A program made the translations under genes and the position numbers. Shown here one piece after another: positions 1 to 9,226 of a stretch of DNA of 64,000 bases (positions are counted from its first letter, which is position 1; each line of letters starts with the position of its first letter). The notes below the pieces were generated by a model. It had not been told where the DNA came from and made no database searches. It saw only the letters and a program-made list of their open reading frames with translations. Source of the DNA: Duganella phyllosphaerae (GTDB taxonomy: Bacteria; Pseudomonadota; Gammaproteobacteria; Burkholderiales; Burkholderiaceae_D); assembly GCF_001758785.1 (NCBI RefSeq), contig NZ_LROM01000050.1, positions 41,784 through 105,783 of the forward strand, written 5' to 3'.

Positions 1-639
1 CTGCTTGATGATCTCTTCGATCACCGCTTCTTCGATCTGCTTGTGCTGCATTTCCGGCGCGTGCTGGGTGGACAGCACGACGGTGTCCACGGCCACCGGG
101 CGGCCGTTGACGTAGCGCAGTGTCACCTGCGACTTGGCGTCCGGGCGCAGCCATGGCAGACGGCCGTCCTTGCGCAGCTGCGACTGGCGCTCGACCAGGC
201 GGTGGGCGTAGTGGATGGCCGCTGGCATCAGTTCCGGGGTTTCGTCGCAGGCGTAGCCGAACATCAGGCCCTGGTCGCCGGCGCCCTGGTCGAGGTCGAT
301 ACCTGCGCCTTCATCGACGCCTTGCGCGATGTCCGGCGACTGCTTGTCGTAGGCCACCAGCACGGCGCAACCACGGTAGTCGATACCGAAGTCGGTATTG
401 TCGTAACCGATGCGCTTGATGGTTTCGCGGGCAACTTGAATATAATCCACATTGGCGTGGGTGGTGATCTCACCCGCGAGCACGACCAGGCCGGTATTGC
501 ACAGGGTTTCGGCGGCAACGCGCGCTTTCGGATCCTGGGTCAGGATGGCGTCCAGGATCGCATCGGAGATCTGGTCCGCAACTTTGTCGGGGTGGCCTTC
601 CGAGACGGATTCGGAAGTGAAAAGGTAGTCATTAGACAT
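1..639 (-). CDS. metK: S-adenosylmethionine synthase, 5' part (runs off the left edge)
   Basis: MetK makes S-adenosylmethionine from methionine and ATP in the cytoplasm. The minus-strand reading frame opens at 639 with [20 protein letters not shown], the family's signature N-terminus, and continues through a GAGDQG nucleotide-binding motif and a [15 protein letters not shown] segment to the window edge, covering about 213 of the usual 390 or so residues. The start is supported by a strong AGGAG ribosome-binding site 6 bases upstream. The gene is divergent from the lpxL-type gene at 839. Its leader contains complementary heptamers, annotated separately, that could control access to the start codon. 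Identification is secure; only the 3' half is missing, because of the window boundary. Confidence 0.97.
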   Translation of the reverse strand, partial: MSNDYLFTSESVSEGHPDKVADQISDAILDAILTQDPKARVAAETLCNTGLVVLAGEITTHANVDYIQVARETIKRIGYDNTDFGIDYRGCAVLVAYDKQSPDIAQGVDEGAGIDLDQGAGDQGLMFGYACDETPELMPAAIHYAHRLVERQSQLRKDGRLPWLRPDAKSQVTLRYVNGRPVAVDTVVLSTQHAPEMQHKQIEEAVIEEIIKQ

Positions 640-735
640 CGCAAGCTCCTGATAGTGACTAAAAATTGGTTGTCGCATACCAGTACGGCTTGCGACGCTT
701 TAGCGATATTTATATCCCGCATCGCAAGTTGTCAT
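639..735 (-). promoter_or_regulatory. metK 5' leader with three mutually complementary heptamers
   Basis: Read on the minus strand, the leader holds CTTGCGA (728-722), then TCGCAAG (695-689), then CTTGCGA again (645-639), the last running into the metK ATG. The middle copy can pair with the first (a hairpin around the AT-rich GATATAAATATCGC stretch) or with the third, which would hide the start codon. That is the layout of a translational switch. A short reading frame also opens with the first CTTGCGATG. The complementarity is seen directly. A ligand-responsive role (SAM is the obvious candidate) is inference; I cannot match it confidently to a named SAM riboswitch class. Confidence 0.4.
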
Positions 736-838
736 TAACTCAGCGGTCCCTACTAACGTGTTATTTTACGCTTTTTTAAAAAAACTTGCTTCTCGTCCAG
801 TACCAAAGCAGTCATCAACACAGGCACACAACACTTTC

Positions 839-1690
839 ATGCTCGTACCCATTTTTCGTTTCCTTTCCATATTCCCCTTGTCCTTCCTGCACGCCGCCGG
901 CAGCGCCCTGGGATGGGTGGTGTACCTGGCGTCACCGTCGTACCGGCGCCGCATGCGCACCAACATGGCCCAGGCCGGCTACTCGCAACACCTGTCCGCC
1001 GCCATTGCCGAGGCCGGTAAAAGCATCATCGAGTTGCCGTTCATCTGGTGCGCCGATCCGGCGCGCGTCTCGCGCCACGCCACGCTCGAGAACTGGCAAC
1101 TGGTGCAAACCGAGCTCGACGCCGGTCGTGGTATCGTCTTCCTCACGCCCCACCTGGGCTGCTTTGAAATCGTGGCGCAGGAAATCGCCCTGCGCACCGA
1201 GCTGATGGTGATGTACCGGCCGCCGAAAAAAGAAGCGCTGAAACCGCTGATCGAAGGCGCGCGCGCGCGCAAGAACCTGCTGCTGGCGCCGGCCAATATG
1301 AGCGGCGTGCGCATGCTTGCCAAGTTTCTCAAGAAGGGCCAGCCGATCGGCCTGCTGCCCGACCAGGTGCCGCAGGAAGGCGAAGGCGTATGGGCCAGGT
1401 TCTTCGGCCGCGACGCCTACAGCATGACCCTGCCCGCCAAGCTGGCGCAGATGGGCAATGCCACCGTGATCGTCACGTATGCGGAGCGCCTGCCGGGCGG
1501 CAAGGGTTACGTGATCCACTTCGTGCCGTTTTCCGAATCACTGGCGGGCGACACCGCCAGCCAGGCGCAAGCGATCAACACCGCGATGGAACACCTGATC
1601 GCGCGTAACCCCACCCAGTACTACTGGAGCTACAACCGCTACAAGGTGCCACACGGCATCGATGCGCCACAGACTGGAGAAGCAGCATGA
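839..1690 (+). CDS. LpxL/HtrB-family lysophospholipid/lipid A acyltransferase, first copy
   Basis: Probable late acyltransferase of lipid A biosynthesis, moving an acyl chain from acyl-ACP to the Kdo2-lipid A precursor at the inner membrane. The 283-aa protein has a hydrophobic N-terminal anchor (residues about 2-32) and the HX4E catalytic motif as HLGCFE (H105, E110), with LLPDQVPQEGEG further on as the family's second conserved block. An upstream in-frame ATG at 758 exists, but the ATG at 839 gives the normal family N-terminus. It overlaps the next gene by 4 bases (ATGA), so the two are translationally coupled. The exact acyl chain and position (lauroyl, myristoyl or other) cannot be told from sequence. 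Confidence 0.88.
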   Translation: MLVPIFRFLSIFPLSFLHAAGSALGWVVYLASPSYRRRMRTNMAQAGYSQHLSAAIAEAGKSIIELPFIWCADPARVSRHATLENWQLVQTELDAGRGIVFLTPHLGCFEIVAQEIALRTELMVMYRPPKKEALKPLIEGARARKNLLLAPANMSGVRMLAKFLKKGQPIGLLPDQVPQEGEGVWARFFGRDAYSMTLPAKLAQMGNATVIVTYAERLPGGKGYVIHFVPFSESLAGDTASQAQAINTAMEHLIARNPTQYYWSYNRYKVPHGIDAPQTGEAA

Positions 1691-2565
1691 AGCTCGTATT
1701 AGGATTGATGTGGCTGCTGCACTGGCTGCCCTTGCCCGTGCTGGGCCGCTTTGGCAAATTCACCGGCAGCCTGCTGTTCATCGCCCTGCGCGCACGGCGC
1801 GAGATTACGCTGACCAACTTGCGCCTGTGCATGCCTGAGCTGACCGAGGCCGAACGCGTCACGCTGGCGCGCCAGCACTTCCAGGCCTATGCGCGCAGCA
1901 TCTGGGAGCGCGGCATCCTGTGGTGGGCGTCGGAAGCACGGCTGAACCGCCTGATCAAGGTGGAACCGGGCCCGGTGCCGGTGGCCGAAATGACCGCCAA
2001 ACCCACGATTTTGCTGTGTCCACACTTCGTGTGCCTGGACGTGGCCGGCGCCTCGATCGCGATGGTGGCCAGTGCGTCGTCGATGTACGTGACACAAAAA
2101 AACGCCGCCTTCGACCAGGTGCTGCGCGCCGGCCGGGCACGCTTCAAACCGGTCAAGCTGTTTACCCGCCAGGACGGCATCAAGCCGATCCTGCGCGCGC
2201 TGCGCGACAAGCTGCCGTACTTCATGCTGCCCGACATGGACTTCGGCGAAAAGGATGCCGAGTTCGTGCCGTTCTTCGGCATCGACGCCGCCACCCTGAC
2301 CGCCACCGCGCGCATCGCCGCCACCACCGGCGCCCAGGTCATGCCGGTGATCGCCACCTTCCTGCCGAATTACCAGGGCTGGCGTGTGAAGTTCTACCCG
2401 GTGTGGGACAATTACCCGGGGCCCGACATGGTGGCCGCCACCCGCCGCATGAACGAATTCATCGAGGAGCGTGTACGCGAGGCGCCAGCTGAATATTTCT
2501 GGACGCACAAGCGCTTCAAAACCCGCCCCAATGGCGAACCATCGTTGTATCCACGTCGTAAATAA
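1687..2565 (+). CDS. LpxL/HtrB-family lipid A acyltransferase, second copy
   Basis: A second late acyltransferase, 292 aa, paralogous to the gene it overlaps. N-terminal membrane segment at residues about 1-34, then the HX4D catalytic motif as HFVCLD (H113, D118), and [18 protein letters not shown] as the second family block. Two consecutive copies suggest one enzyme per secondary acyl chain, as with LpxL and LpxM in enterobacteria; which is which is inference. dapF starts 2 bases after its stop codon, so the three genes are probably one transcript. Confidence 0.88.
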   Translation: MKLVLGLMWLLHWLPLPVLGRFGKFTGSLLFIALRARREITLTNLRLCMPELTEAERVTLARQHFQAYARSIWERGILWWASEARLNRLIKVEPGPVPVAEMTAKPTILLCPHFVCLDVAGASIAMVASASSMYVTQKNAAFDQVLRAGRARFKPVKLFTRQDGIKPILRALRDKLPYFMLPDMDFGEKDAEFVPFFGIDAATLTATARIAATTGAQVMPVIATFLPNYQGWRVKFYPVWDNYPGPDMVAATRRMNEFIEERVREAPAEYFWTHKRFKTRPNGEPSLYPRRK

Positions 2566-2567
2566 TT

Positions 2568-3431
2568 ATGAAACTCAAATTCACCAAGATGCACGGCGCC
2601 GGCAACGACTTCGTGGTTATCGACGGCATCAACCAGCACATCGACTTCACCCCGGCGCAGTGGCAATTGCTGGGCGACCGCCGCTTTGGCGTGGGCGCCG
2701 ACCAGATCCTGCTGGTGGAAAAGCCAACCCAGCCCGGCTGCGACTTCCGCTACCGCATCTTCAACGCCGACGGCGGTGAAGTGGAGCAATGCGGCAACGG
2801 CTCGCGCGCGTTCGTCAAGTTCGTGGCCGAAAAAGGCCTGACCGACCAGCGCAGCATCACGGTCGAAACCAAAGCGGGCGTGATCGCCCCGCGCCTGGAA
2901 CCGGACGGCAGCATCACGGTGGACATGGGTGCGCCGGTGCTGGAAACGGCCAAAGTACCGTTCGACGCCGATGGCCTGCAGGGCCAGGCCCAGGCCCAAG
3001 ACACGCTGTGGCCGCTGCTGCTGGAACTGGGTGGCGCGCGCGAGACGGTCTGGATCTCGGCGGTCTCGATGGGCAATCCGCACGCGGTGCAGATCGTCGA
3101 CGACGTGGAAACAGCGCCGGTGGAACTGACCGGCCCGCTGATCGAGCACCACCTGCGTTTCCCCAACCGCGTCAATGCCGGCTTCATGCAGGTGATCGAC
3201 CGCCAGCACGTCAAGCTGCGCGTATTCGAGCGCGGCGTGGGCGAAACCCTGGCTTGCGGCACCGGCGCCTGCGCGGCAGCGGTGGCCGGTATCCGTCGTG
3301 GTGTGCTCGACAGCCCGGTGCGGGTCGATGCGCGCGGCGGGCAGTTGTCGATCAGCTGGGCTGGCGAAGGCGAGCCGGTGTTGTTGACGGGACCGGCGGT
3401 GACGGTGTTCGAAGGCGAGATCGAGATTTAA
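2568..3431 (+). CDS. dapF: Diaminopimelate epimerase
   Basis: Interconverts LL- and meso-diaminopimelate, the last step before lysine and the peptidoglycan cross-linking residue. The 287-aa protein has both catalytic cysteines of this cofactor-independent racemase family: C75 in the EQCGNGSR block and C230 in [10 protein letters not shown]. The N-terminus [14 protein letters not shown] is typical of DapF. It lies directly behind the lipid A acyltransferase genes, so this small operon supplies cell-envelope precursors. Its stop overlaps the stop of the convergent Sel1-repeat gene by 4 bases. Confidence 0.97.
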   Translation: MKLKFTKMHGAGNDFVVIDGINQHIDFTPAQWQLLGDRRFGVGADQILLVEKPTQPGCDFRYRIFNADGGEVEQCGNGSRAFVKFVAEKGLTDQRSITVETKAGVIAPRLEPDGSITVDMGAPVLETAKVPFDADGLQGQAQAQDTLWPLLLELGGARETVWISAVSMGNPHAVQIVDDVETAPVELTGPLIEHHLRFPNRVNAGFMQVIDRQHVKLRVFERGVGETLACGTGACAAAVAGIRRGVLDSPVRVDARGGQLSISWAGEGEPVLLTGPAVTVFEGEIEI

Positions 3432-4609
3432 AGGCAGGTCTTCAGGCGGTACAGCCGCTGGCGGTAATTCCCTTCCACGCAACCGCCCAGCAGGTCGAAC
3501 TGCGCCACCACCTGGTCGAGCAGTTGCCGTTCCTGCGCCGTGCGCAGCGCGACCAGGCGCCGCTTGCTGCGCCCGTAACTGGCGCGGATATCGATCACCA
3601 CGCAATGGCCGTGATCGGCTGCTTTCACATCGAGTAACAACGCTTCGGCCCGGTTCAAGCCGAAGGCCCGCGCCAATGTCAGGCGCGCCGCCAGCAGCGG
3701 CTGGCGCACGGCCAGCGCCTGCAATGCTGCCGGCGCCAGTGCCTGAAGCCACGGCGCCTGGCGTGGCTTCAATGCAATGCGGTCCAGCTGCTGCTGCGCC
3801 TGTTCGCAACCCTGCGCTGCCGCCTTCTGCAACCAGTACACCGCGCGCACGTCGCCATCCGCTTGGTGGCGGCGGTGGCGCCACGCCACCATGCCGCACT
3901 CGCATTGCGCAACGCGATGACCGAGCTCGGCTGCGCGCTCCAGGCAGACTTGCGCCTCGACTACGCTGCGCTGCGAAAACTCCGGCTTGCCATAAATGCG
4001 CGAGAGCGCGAACCAGGCATCGGGGTCGCCCTGCTCGCCGGCCAGCGTGAGCCAGCGAATCGCACGCTTGAAGTTGACGGTGGCGATGCCGTCCGGCTGC
4101 CGACTGCCATCGCGCTGCATGCGCGCAAACCACAAACCGAGGGCCAGTTGCGCCGCGCGGTCGCCTGCCTGCGCAGCCTGTTCGCTACTGTCTTCCACGT
4201 ACGCGCGGCAATGCAGCGGAACCGGCCCGCTCAAGGCAGTCTCAGCTGTAATCGCTTCAAAGCGCCCCTGCTGCAGCAAGCCCTCCTGCATTTCCCCATC
4301 ACTCGGTGGTGCCAGTTGCGCCAGCACCAGCCCCGCCTGTTCGACCCCGGCCGCAAACGCGCGCTCATACCACGGCAACACTTCGTCCACGCAATGCCGC
4401 GCATGTTCGAACGGCACGTGGCTGCCGATCAGCATCCACGCTTCCGCCTGCTGCTGACGGGCGGCGCGGTTGAGCCAGTGCAGCGCGGTAGGCATATTGC
4501 GCGGCAGGCTGGTGCCGCCGAACAGGTACAGCTTGCCCAGGGCCAGCTGGCAAGCGGGATCACCGGCGCGCGCGCCGCGAATGACGCCTAGTTCAGCTCG
4601 ATTGACCAT
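3428..4609 (-). CDS. Sel1-like repeat (TPR-type) protein
   Basis: 393-aa solenoid protein of unknown role. Several Sel1-type units are visible, for example the segments containing [65 protein letters not shown] and [17 protein letters not shown], each with the alternating small and aromatic pattern of the repeat. There is no signal peptide or membrane segment, so it is probably cytoplasmic. The last 100 residues lie outside the repeats and are Arg/Leu-rich. It is a single minus-strand gene convergent with dapF, and the start at 4609 is the first in-frame ATG. Repeat proteins of this kind usually scaffold other proteins; the partner is unknown. Confidence 0.8.
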   Translation of the reverse strand: MVNRAELGVIRGARAGDPACQLALGKLYLFGGTSLPRNMPTALHWLNRAARQQQAEAWMLIGSHVPFEHARHCVDEVLPWYERAFAAGVEQAGLVLAQLAPPSDGEMQEGLLQQGRFEAITAETALSGPVPLHCRAYVEDSSEQAAQAGDRAAQLALGLWFARMQRDGSRQPDGIATVNFKRAIRWLTLAGEQGDPDAWFALSRIYGKPEFSQRSVVEAQVCLERAAELGHRVAQCECGMVAWRHRRHQADGDVRAVYWLQKAAAQGCEQAQQQLDRIALKPRQAPWLQALAPAALQALAVRQPLLAARLTLARAFGLNRAEALLLDVKAADHGHCVVIDIRASYGRSKRRLVALRTAQERQLLDQVVAQFDLLGGCVEGNYRQRLYRLKTCL

Positions 4610-5017
4610 TATTTAACCGGGGGAAGATTGATCAGGGACAGAGGGTTGGGAACTGCGCAGTTGTCGTCCAGTGTAGCGTGCGATCCACGCCACATCCTAG
4701 GGAAACCGCGCCACGGCTTGATCTCCCACAAATCGCGCACCCCGCCCGCGCTTGTAGCCTAGAGCTGTTTTAGTGCCTGATTGAAAGGATTTAGCGTCAA
4801 CCCTTGCAAAGAAGGCGTGATCTGGCGGGCGTACACCCGCGTTTCAAAAAAACCACAAGCAGCCGTCGTTCCGGGGCTTTCAACCAAGACTAGCCTCTCC
4901 AATCGACCACTCCCGCGCATTTTGCCCGGCGAGCCATTAAGGTTCCGAACCAAGGACCTACCAGTACCGATACAGCGGCGGACGCTTGTTCGATCTACTT
5001 AAAAAAGGAACCTATCA
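4610..5017. other. Intergenic region upstream of the porin gene
   Basis: About 400 bases without a convincing gene, between the divergent Sel1-repeat gene and the porin gene. It must hold the porin promoter, and the long untranslated region would suit small-RNA or osmolarity control as in other porin genes, but I see no clear -10/-35 pair or operator. The porin ribosome-binding site, AAGGA, lies at about 5005-5010. Confidence 0.4.
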
Positions 5018-6079
5018 ATGAAGAAATCTCTCGTGGCCCTGGCACTTACCGGCGCGGTACTCGGCGCGCATTCCGGCGCGCAAGCGCAATCGTCGGTTTC
5101 CATCTACGGCACGCTCGACGCGGGCATTGCCAACCGCAGCGGCCCCAACACGCCCACCGTAGTGGGCAAGCGCGACAACAACAAGCTGGGCTTTCGCGGC
5201 GTCGAAGACCTGGGCAATGGCCTGAAAGCCTTGTTCCAGCTCGAGATCCGCTACGAGCCCGATACCGGCACGCTCGAAAGCAACACCCGGCCGCTGTTCC
5301 AGGGCCAGTCGCGGGTTGGCCTGCAAGGTAACTTCGGCACCGTGCGTCTCGGTCGCGGCCTGACCGCGTTCCAGGAAACCAGCACCGCCTACGAACCCTG
5401 GAGCGGCATGCCGGCCGTGGCCGGTTACCAGACCGACCTGCAAGTGGCCGGCTACACCAGCGATCCGCTCAGCGCCGCCGGCAACTCGCTCAACCGCTTC
5501 TCCAACGCGGTGTTCTACAACACGCCGCTGATTGCCGGCATCTTCCAGCTCAATGCCACGGTGGCATCAAAAGAGGCCAACAACAACCCGGCCATTATCG
5601 GGCGGGGCACCGCGCTGGCGCCGCAGTTCCCGGCCAACAGCCAGGCTGCCGTGGTGCCTTACTCGGTCAGCGCCACGGCCACGCAGGGCAAGTTCTCCGC
5701 GTATGCCGCCTACGAGCGTAACGCGGTGGACACCACGCTGTGGTCGGTGGGCGCCTGGTTCAAGCCGATCGAACCGCTCAAGCTGATGGCCACGTACCAG
5801 AAGCAGGACCAGGAAGAAACCGTGTTCGTCAATCCCGAAACCAAGGCCTGGGTGTTGGGCGCCAACTACACCCTGGGTGCCGGCCTGATCCGCGCTGGCT
5901 ACGGCCAGAAGCGCCCGGATAACCAGTTCAACGATCCGGGCATCGCCAAGACGCGCCAGTATTCGCTCGGCTACGACTACAACCTGTCGCCACGCACGTA
6001 CCTGTACGTCGATGCGGCCCGCAAGAAGGCCGTCACCGCGTTCAACTTCGTCAGCGTCGGTATCCACCACAACTTCTGA
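5018..6079 (+). CDS. Gram-negative general porin
   Basis: Outer-membrane trimeric beta-barrel channel for small hydrophilic solutes. The 353-aa precursor begins with a signal peptide (residues 1-23, ending AHSGAQAQ) followed by SSVSIYGTLDAGI, the standard first strand of betaproteobacterial porins. It contains KLGFRGVEDLGNGLKALFQLE, the conserved early-barrel block, and ends in Phe after HH, as expected for recognition by the Bam machinery. A good ribosome-binding site precedes the ATG and a strong terminator follows at 6099, so it is monocistronic. Substrate preference cannot be read from the sequence. Confidence 0.94.
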   Translation: MKKSLVALALTGAVLGAHSGAQAQSSVSIYGTLDAGIANRSGPNTPTVVGKRDNNKLGFRGVEDLGNGLKALFQLEIRYEPDTGTLESNTRPLFQGQSRVGLQGNFGTVRLGRGLTAFQETSTAYEPWSGMPAVAGYQTDLQVAGYTSDPLSAAGNSLNRFSNAVFYNTPLIAGIFQLNATVASKEANNNPAIIGRGTALAPQFPANSQAAVVPYSVSATATQGKFSAYAAYERNAVDTTLWSVGAWFKPIEPLKLMATYQKQDQEETVFVNPETKAWVLGANYTLGAGLIRAGYGQKRPDNQFNDPGIAKTRQYSLGYDYNLSPRTYLYVDAARKKAVTAFNFVSVGIHHNF

Positions 6080-6098
6080 CCGCCAGGCGTGGCCAGCA

Positions 6099-6128
6099 CG
6101 GACAAGGGCAACCTTGTCCGTTTTTTTT
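6099..6128 (+). terminator. Rho-independent terminator of the porin gene
   Basis: Perfect 9-bp stem CGGACAAGG / CCTTGTCCG with a GCAA tetraloop (6099-6120), followed by eight T residues. It lies 19 bases after the porin stop. Confidence 0.93.
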
Positions 6129-6184
6129 GTCCGCGTCGGGTAAAATGGCTGGTTAGTCCCAACCCCGATTTCGATAGAGCAGCC

Positions 6185-6853
6185 ATGACCGTCCAACTGG
6201 ATTCCACACTTGTCGCGCAGTACATCACCGAGCACCCGAACTTCTTCGACGAACACGCCGATTTGCTCGGTGAAATCAAGCTCGCCAGCCCTATCACCGG
6301 TCGCGCGGTCTCGCTGCAAGAGCGGCAAATGGAAGTCATGCGCGAGAAATACAAGACCTTGGAATTGCGCATGAGCAATCTGATGCGCCTCGCTTCTGAG
6401 AACGAAGCCATCGCCAACAAGTTCCACCGCTGGACCAAGGTGCTGCTCGAAGCGGAAGATGTGGGTTCCATGCCACACTCTGTGGTCAGCGGCCTCAAGT
6501 CCGCTTTCGATGTGCCGCAAGTAACGGTGCGCCTGTGGAATACCGCACCCGACTACGCCGGCGAATGGTTCACCAAGGACGTGACCGACGATGTGCGCAT
6601 CTTCGCCAACAGCCTGCTGTCGCCTTACTGCGGCAGCAACAAAGATTTCGAAGCCGTGCGCTGGCTCGACGATTCCGCCAGCGTGGTGTCCACCGTGATC
6701 ATCCCGCTGCGCAAGGCCGGCGACAAGCAGGCCTTCGGTTTGCTGGTGATGGGTTCGGCCGACGCCAACCGCTTCACCTCGCTGATGGCTACCGATTTCC
6801 TGGTCCACATGGGCGAAACCAGCAGCACCGCCCTGGCCTGGCTGCTGGCCTGA
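6185..6853 (+). CDS. DUF484 family (GAF-like) protein
   Basis: 222-aa cytoplasmic protein of the DUF484 family, whose members carry a GAF-like fold and typically sit next to xerC. The opening VAQYITEHPNFFDEHADLLGEI is the family signature; a short coiled coil follows (about residues 45-80) and then the GAF-like domain ending near the C-terminus. I chose the ATG at 6185 because translation from there begins with the conserved N-terminus; an upstream in-frame ATG at 6089 would run through the porin terminator. xerC starts 2 bases after the stop. A role in regulating recombination is only suggested by the conserved neighbourhood. Confidence 0.88.
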   Translation: MTVQLDSTLVAQYITEHPNFFDEHADLLGEIKLASPITGRAVSLQERQMEVMREKYKTLELRMSNLMRLASENEAIANKFHRWTKVLLEAEDVGSMPHSVVSGLKSAFDVPQVTVRLWNTAPDYAGEWFTKDVTDDVRIFANSLLSPYCGSNKDFEAVRWLDDSASVVSTVIIPLRKAGDKQAFGLLVMGSADANRFTSLMATDFLVHMGETSSTALAWLLA

Positions 6854-6855
6854 CC

Positions 6856-7878
6856 ATGGCAGGCGCGGGCGCCGGGGTGACCGCTGCCACGACGGCGACA
6901 GTGGCGACCGAGCCTGCGACCGACTTCCCAGCCGGCTCGACTGCCAGCGGCGACTGGATCGCCGATTACCTGGCGCACCTGCGCCACGGTCGGCAATTAT
7001 CGAGTAATACCACGGCCGCCTACGGCCGCGACCTGGTCGAGCTGCGCACGCTGGCCGATGGCCGCGACTGGGCCGACATCGATCACTTCCTGATCCGCCG
7101 CCTGACGTCCAAGCTGCATGCACGCGAACTCGATCCGCGCTCGATCGCCCGCAAGCTCTCGAGCTGGCGCGGCTTTTTCGACTGGCTCGGCACCCAGACC
7201 ACGCTAGCCGCCAACCCGGTGCAAGGCGTGCGCGCGCCCAAGCGCGCCAAGACCCTGCCACGGGCGCTGTCGGTGGACGACGCCATGCAACTGGTGGCGC
7301 CGGCCCAGATGAAGCTGCGCGCCGGCACTGGCGAAGGTCACGGCGCCGAGCCGGCCGAGCTGTGCAACCGCGCCATGTTCGAGTTGCTCTATTCGAGCGG
7401 CTTGCGGGTGTCGGAGCTGGCCGGCCTGGACGCCATCGCGGGCAAGGACGCGCTCGGCTGGGTGGTGATGGAAAACCGCGAAGTCATCGTCACCGGCAAG
7501 GGCAACAAGCGCCGCGTGGTGCCGGTGGGCCGTGCCGCGATGGACGCGCTGGCCGCCTGGCTGGCGGTGCGCCCGGCCCCGTCCGACGGCAGCGCTGCCT
7601 TGTTTTTAAGCACGCGCGGCACCCGCGTCTCGCCGCGCGTGATCCAGCAGCGCCTGCAGGCGCACGGCGTGGCCAGCGGTGCACCGGTGCACGTGCATCC
7701 GCACATGTTGCGCCACTCGTTTGCCTCGCACGTGCTGCAATCGTCGGGCGACTTGCGGGCGGTGCAGGAAATGCTCGGTCACTCCAGCATCAGTTCCACC
7801 CAGGTGTATACGTCGCTCGACTTTCAGCGCCTGTCCGAGGTGTATGACAAGGCGCATCCGCGCGCAAAAATCAAGTAA
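6856..7878 (+). CDS. xerC: Tyrosine recombinase XerC
   Basis: Site-specific recombinase that, with XerD, resolves chromosome dimers at dif. The 340-aa protein has the N-terminal SAM-like DNA-binding domain (residues about 33-120) and a complete catalytic set: R184 (SSGLRVSE), K215 (GKGNKRR), H283 and R286 (HMLRH), H309 (LGHSS) and nucleophile Y318 (VYTSLDF). The first 30 residues are a low-complexity Ala/Thr extension not found in E. coli XerC, so the start could lie slightly downstream. It follows the DUF484 gene with a 2-base gap, the usual arrangement, and is distinct from the mobile-element integrase at 57,565. Confidence 0.95.
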   Translation: MAGAGAGVTAATTATVATEPATDFPAGSTASGDWIADYLAHLRHGRQLSSNTTAAYGRDLVELRTLADGRDWADIDHFLIRRLTSKLHARELDPRSIARKLSSWRGFFDWLGTQTTLAANPVQGVRAPKRAKTLPRALSVDDAMQLVAPAQMKLRAGTGEGHGAEPAELCNRAMFELLYSSGLRVSELAGLDAIAGKDALGWVVMENREVIVTGKGNKRRVVPVGRAAMDALAAWLAVRPAPSDGSAALFLSTRGTRVSPRVIQQRLQAHGVASGAPVHVHPHMLRHSFASHVLQSSGDLRAVQEMLGHSSISSTQVYTSLDFQRLSEVYDKAHPRAKIK

Positions 7879-8013
7879 CTACGCAGCGCAGATAGTACTG
7901 ACGCGCCTCAATCGGACGAAACATGGCTCCCATTGATTTTCCGGCATAATCTGCGATTGCATTTTTGCACTTGATCCCCATCTAGGGGACCCACACACCA
8001 GACTGGCGCGCAT

Positions 8014-9081
8014 ATGATACCTACCACGATCCTGACCGGCTTTCTTGGCGCCGGCAAGACCACGCTGCTCAACCGCATCCTGCAGGAACCGCACGGCATG
8101 CGCATTGCCGTGATCGAAAACGAGTTTGGCCAGGAAAACATCGACAATGAGATCCTGGTCCAGGACAGCGGCGAACAGATCGTCGAGATGAATAATGGCT
8201 GCATCTGCTGCACCGTGCGCGGCGACCTGATCGTGGCACTGTCGAGCCTGGCGCAAAAGCGCGAAGCCGGCGAACTGACCTTTGACCGCGTGGTGATCGA
8301 AACCACCGGCCTGGCCAACCCGGGCCCGGTGGCGCAAACCTTCTTCGTGGACGAGGAAGTAGGCGCTCACTTCATGCTCGACGCCGTGGTCACGGTGGTC
8401 GATGCGCGTCACGCCATGGACCAGCTGGACCAGCACGAGGAAGCCCAGCGCCAGGTGGGGTTTGCCGACAAGCTGCTGCTGTCGAAAACCGATTTGGTCA
8501 CGCCGGAAGAACTGGCCACGCTGACCGCGCGCCTGAAACGCATCAACCCGCGCGCGCCGATCAGCACCGCCGACTTCGGCCGCGCGCCGCTGGCCGAGGT
8601 GATGGACCTGAAAGGTTTCAATCTCAACGACAAGCTCGAACTCGACCCGGACTTTTTGGAAACCGACCAGGTCCACGACGACGACCACGTGCATGACGAG
8701 CACTGCGGCCACGGCCATGGTCACCAGCATGACCACGCCCATGAGCACGGCCACGAGCACAACCACCACCAGGGCCACCACAGCGACGACATTGCCGCGT
8801 TTGTGTTCAAAAGCACACGTCCGTTCGACACCGCCAAACTGGACGAATTCCTCGGCGGCCTAGTCAATGTCTACGGTCCTCGCATGCTGCGCTATAAAGG
8901 GGTATTGTTAATGCAGGACGCCGATCGCAAGGTCGTGTTCCAGGGCGTGCACCAGATCATGGGCAGCGACCTGGGCGCCAAGTGGGGCGAGAATGAAGTT
9001 CGTGGCAGCAAAATGGTATTTATAGGTAAAAATCTGCCAAAAGATATCTTTATTAGCGGATTAGAACAATGTCTGGTATAA
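8014..9081 (+). CDS. COG0523 (CobW/ZNG1-type) GTPase metallochaperone
   Basis: P-loop GTPase of the G3E family that inserts or supplies a metal, most often zinc, to client proteins. The 355-aa protein has a Walker A GFLGAGKTT (residues 9-17), the metal-binding CxCC motif as GCICC (C63, C65, C66), a Walker-B/ETTG segment VVIETTGLANPG, and a very His-rich metal-binding stretch (about residues 223-257) before the CobW C-terminal domain. The next gene is a dksA lacking most of its zinc ligands, a pairing reminiscent of zinc-sparing regulons. No Zur-type palindrome is obvious in the 135-base upstream gap. Zinc rather than cobalt is inference from family and context. Confidence 0.9.
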   Translation: MIPTTILTGFLGAGKTTLLNRILQEPHGMRIAVIENEFGQENIDNEILVQDSGEQIVEMNNGCICCTVRGDLIVALSSLAQKREAGELTFDRVVIETTGLANPGPVAQTFFVDEEVGAHFMLDAVVTVVDARHAMDQLDQHEEAQRQVGFADKLLLSKTDLVTPEELATLTARLKRINPRAPISTADFGRAPLAEVMDLKGFNLNDKLELDPDFLETDQVHDDDHVHDEHCGHGHGHQHDHAHEHGHEHNHHQGHHSDDIAAFVFKSTRPFDTAKLDEFLGGLVNVYGPRMLRYKGVLLMQDADRKVVFQGVHQIMGSDLGAKWGENEVRGSKMVFIGKNLPKDIFISGLEQCLV

Positions 9082-9226
9082 ACTATCCGGGTTTTGTGGG
9101 GATAGCATAAACACCACACCATCTGCAAGCTGGCAAGCCACTGGCGGATACCGGTGCAGCGTAACGGCCTGGGGCCCTTCTGCTGATCAATTTGAAAACT
9201 CTGTCGTATCGAAGGTAAGCGAAGTT

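Noticed and set aside
2412..4133. Long minus-strand open frame across the dapF/Sel1 region
   Set aside because: Arg/Ala/Gly/His-rich translation without domains, lying antisense to dapF and out of frame with the Sel1 gene; a GC-driven shadow. The same holds for long mirrored frames over the patatin gene (13,242-14,966), gspD (18,717-21,122), the amidohydrolase (26,700-28,571), ctpA (29,050-31,566) and petB (40,210-41,703).
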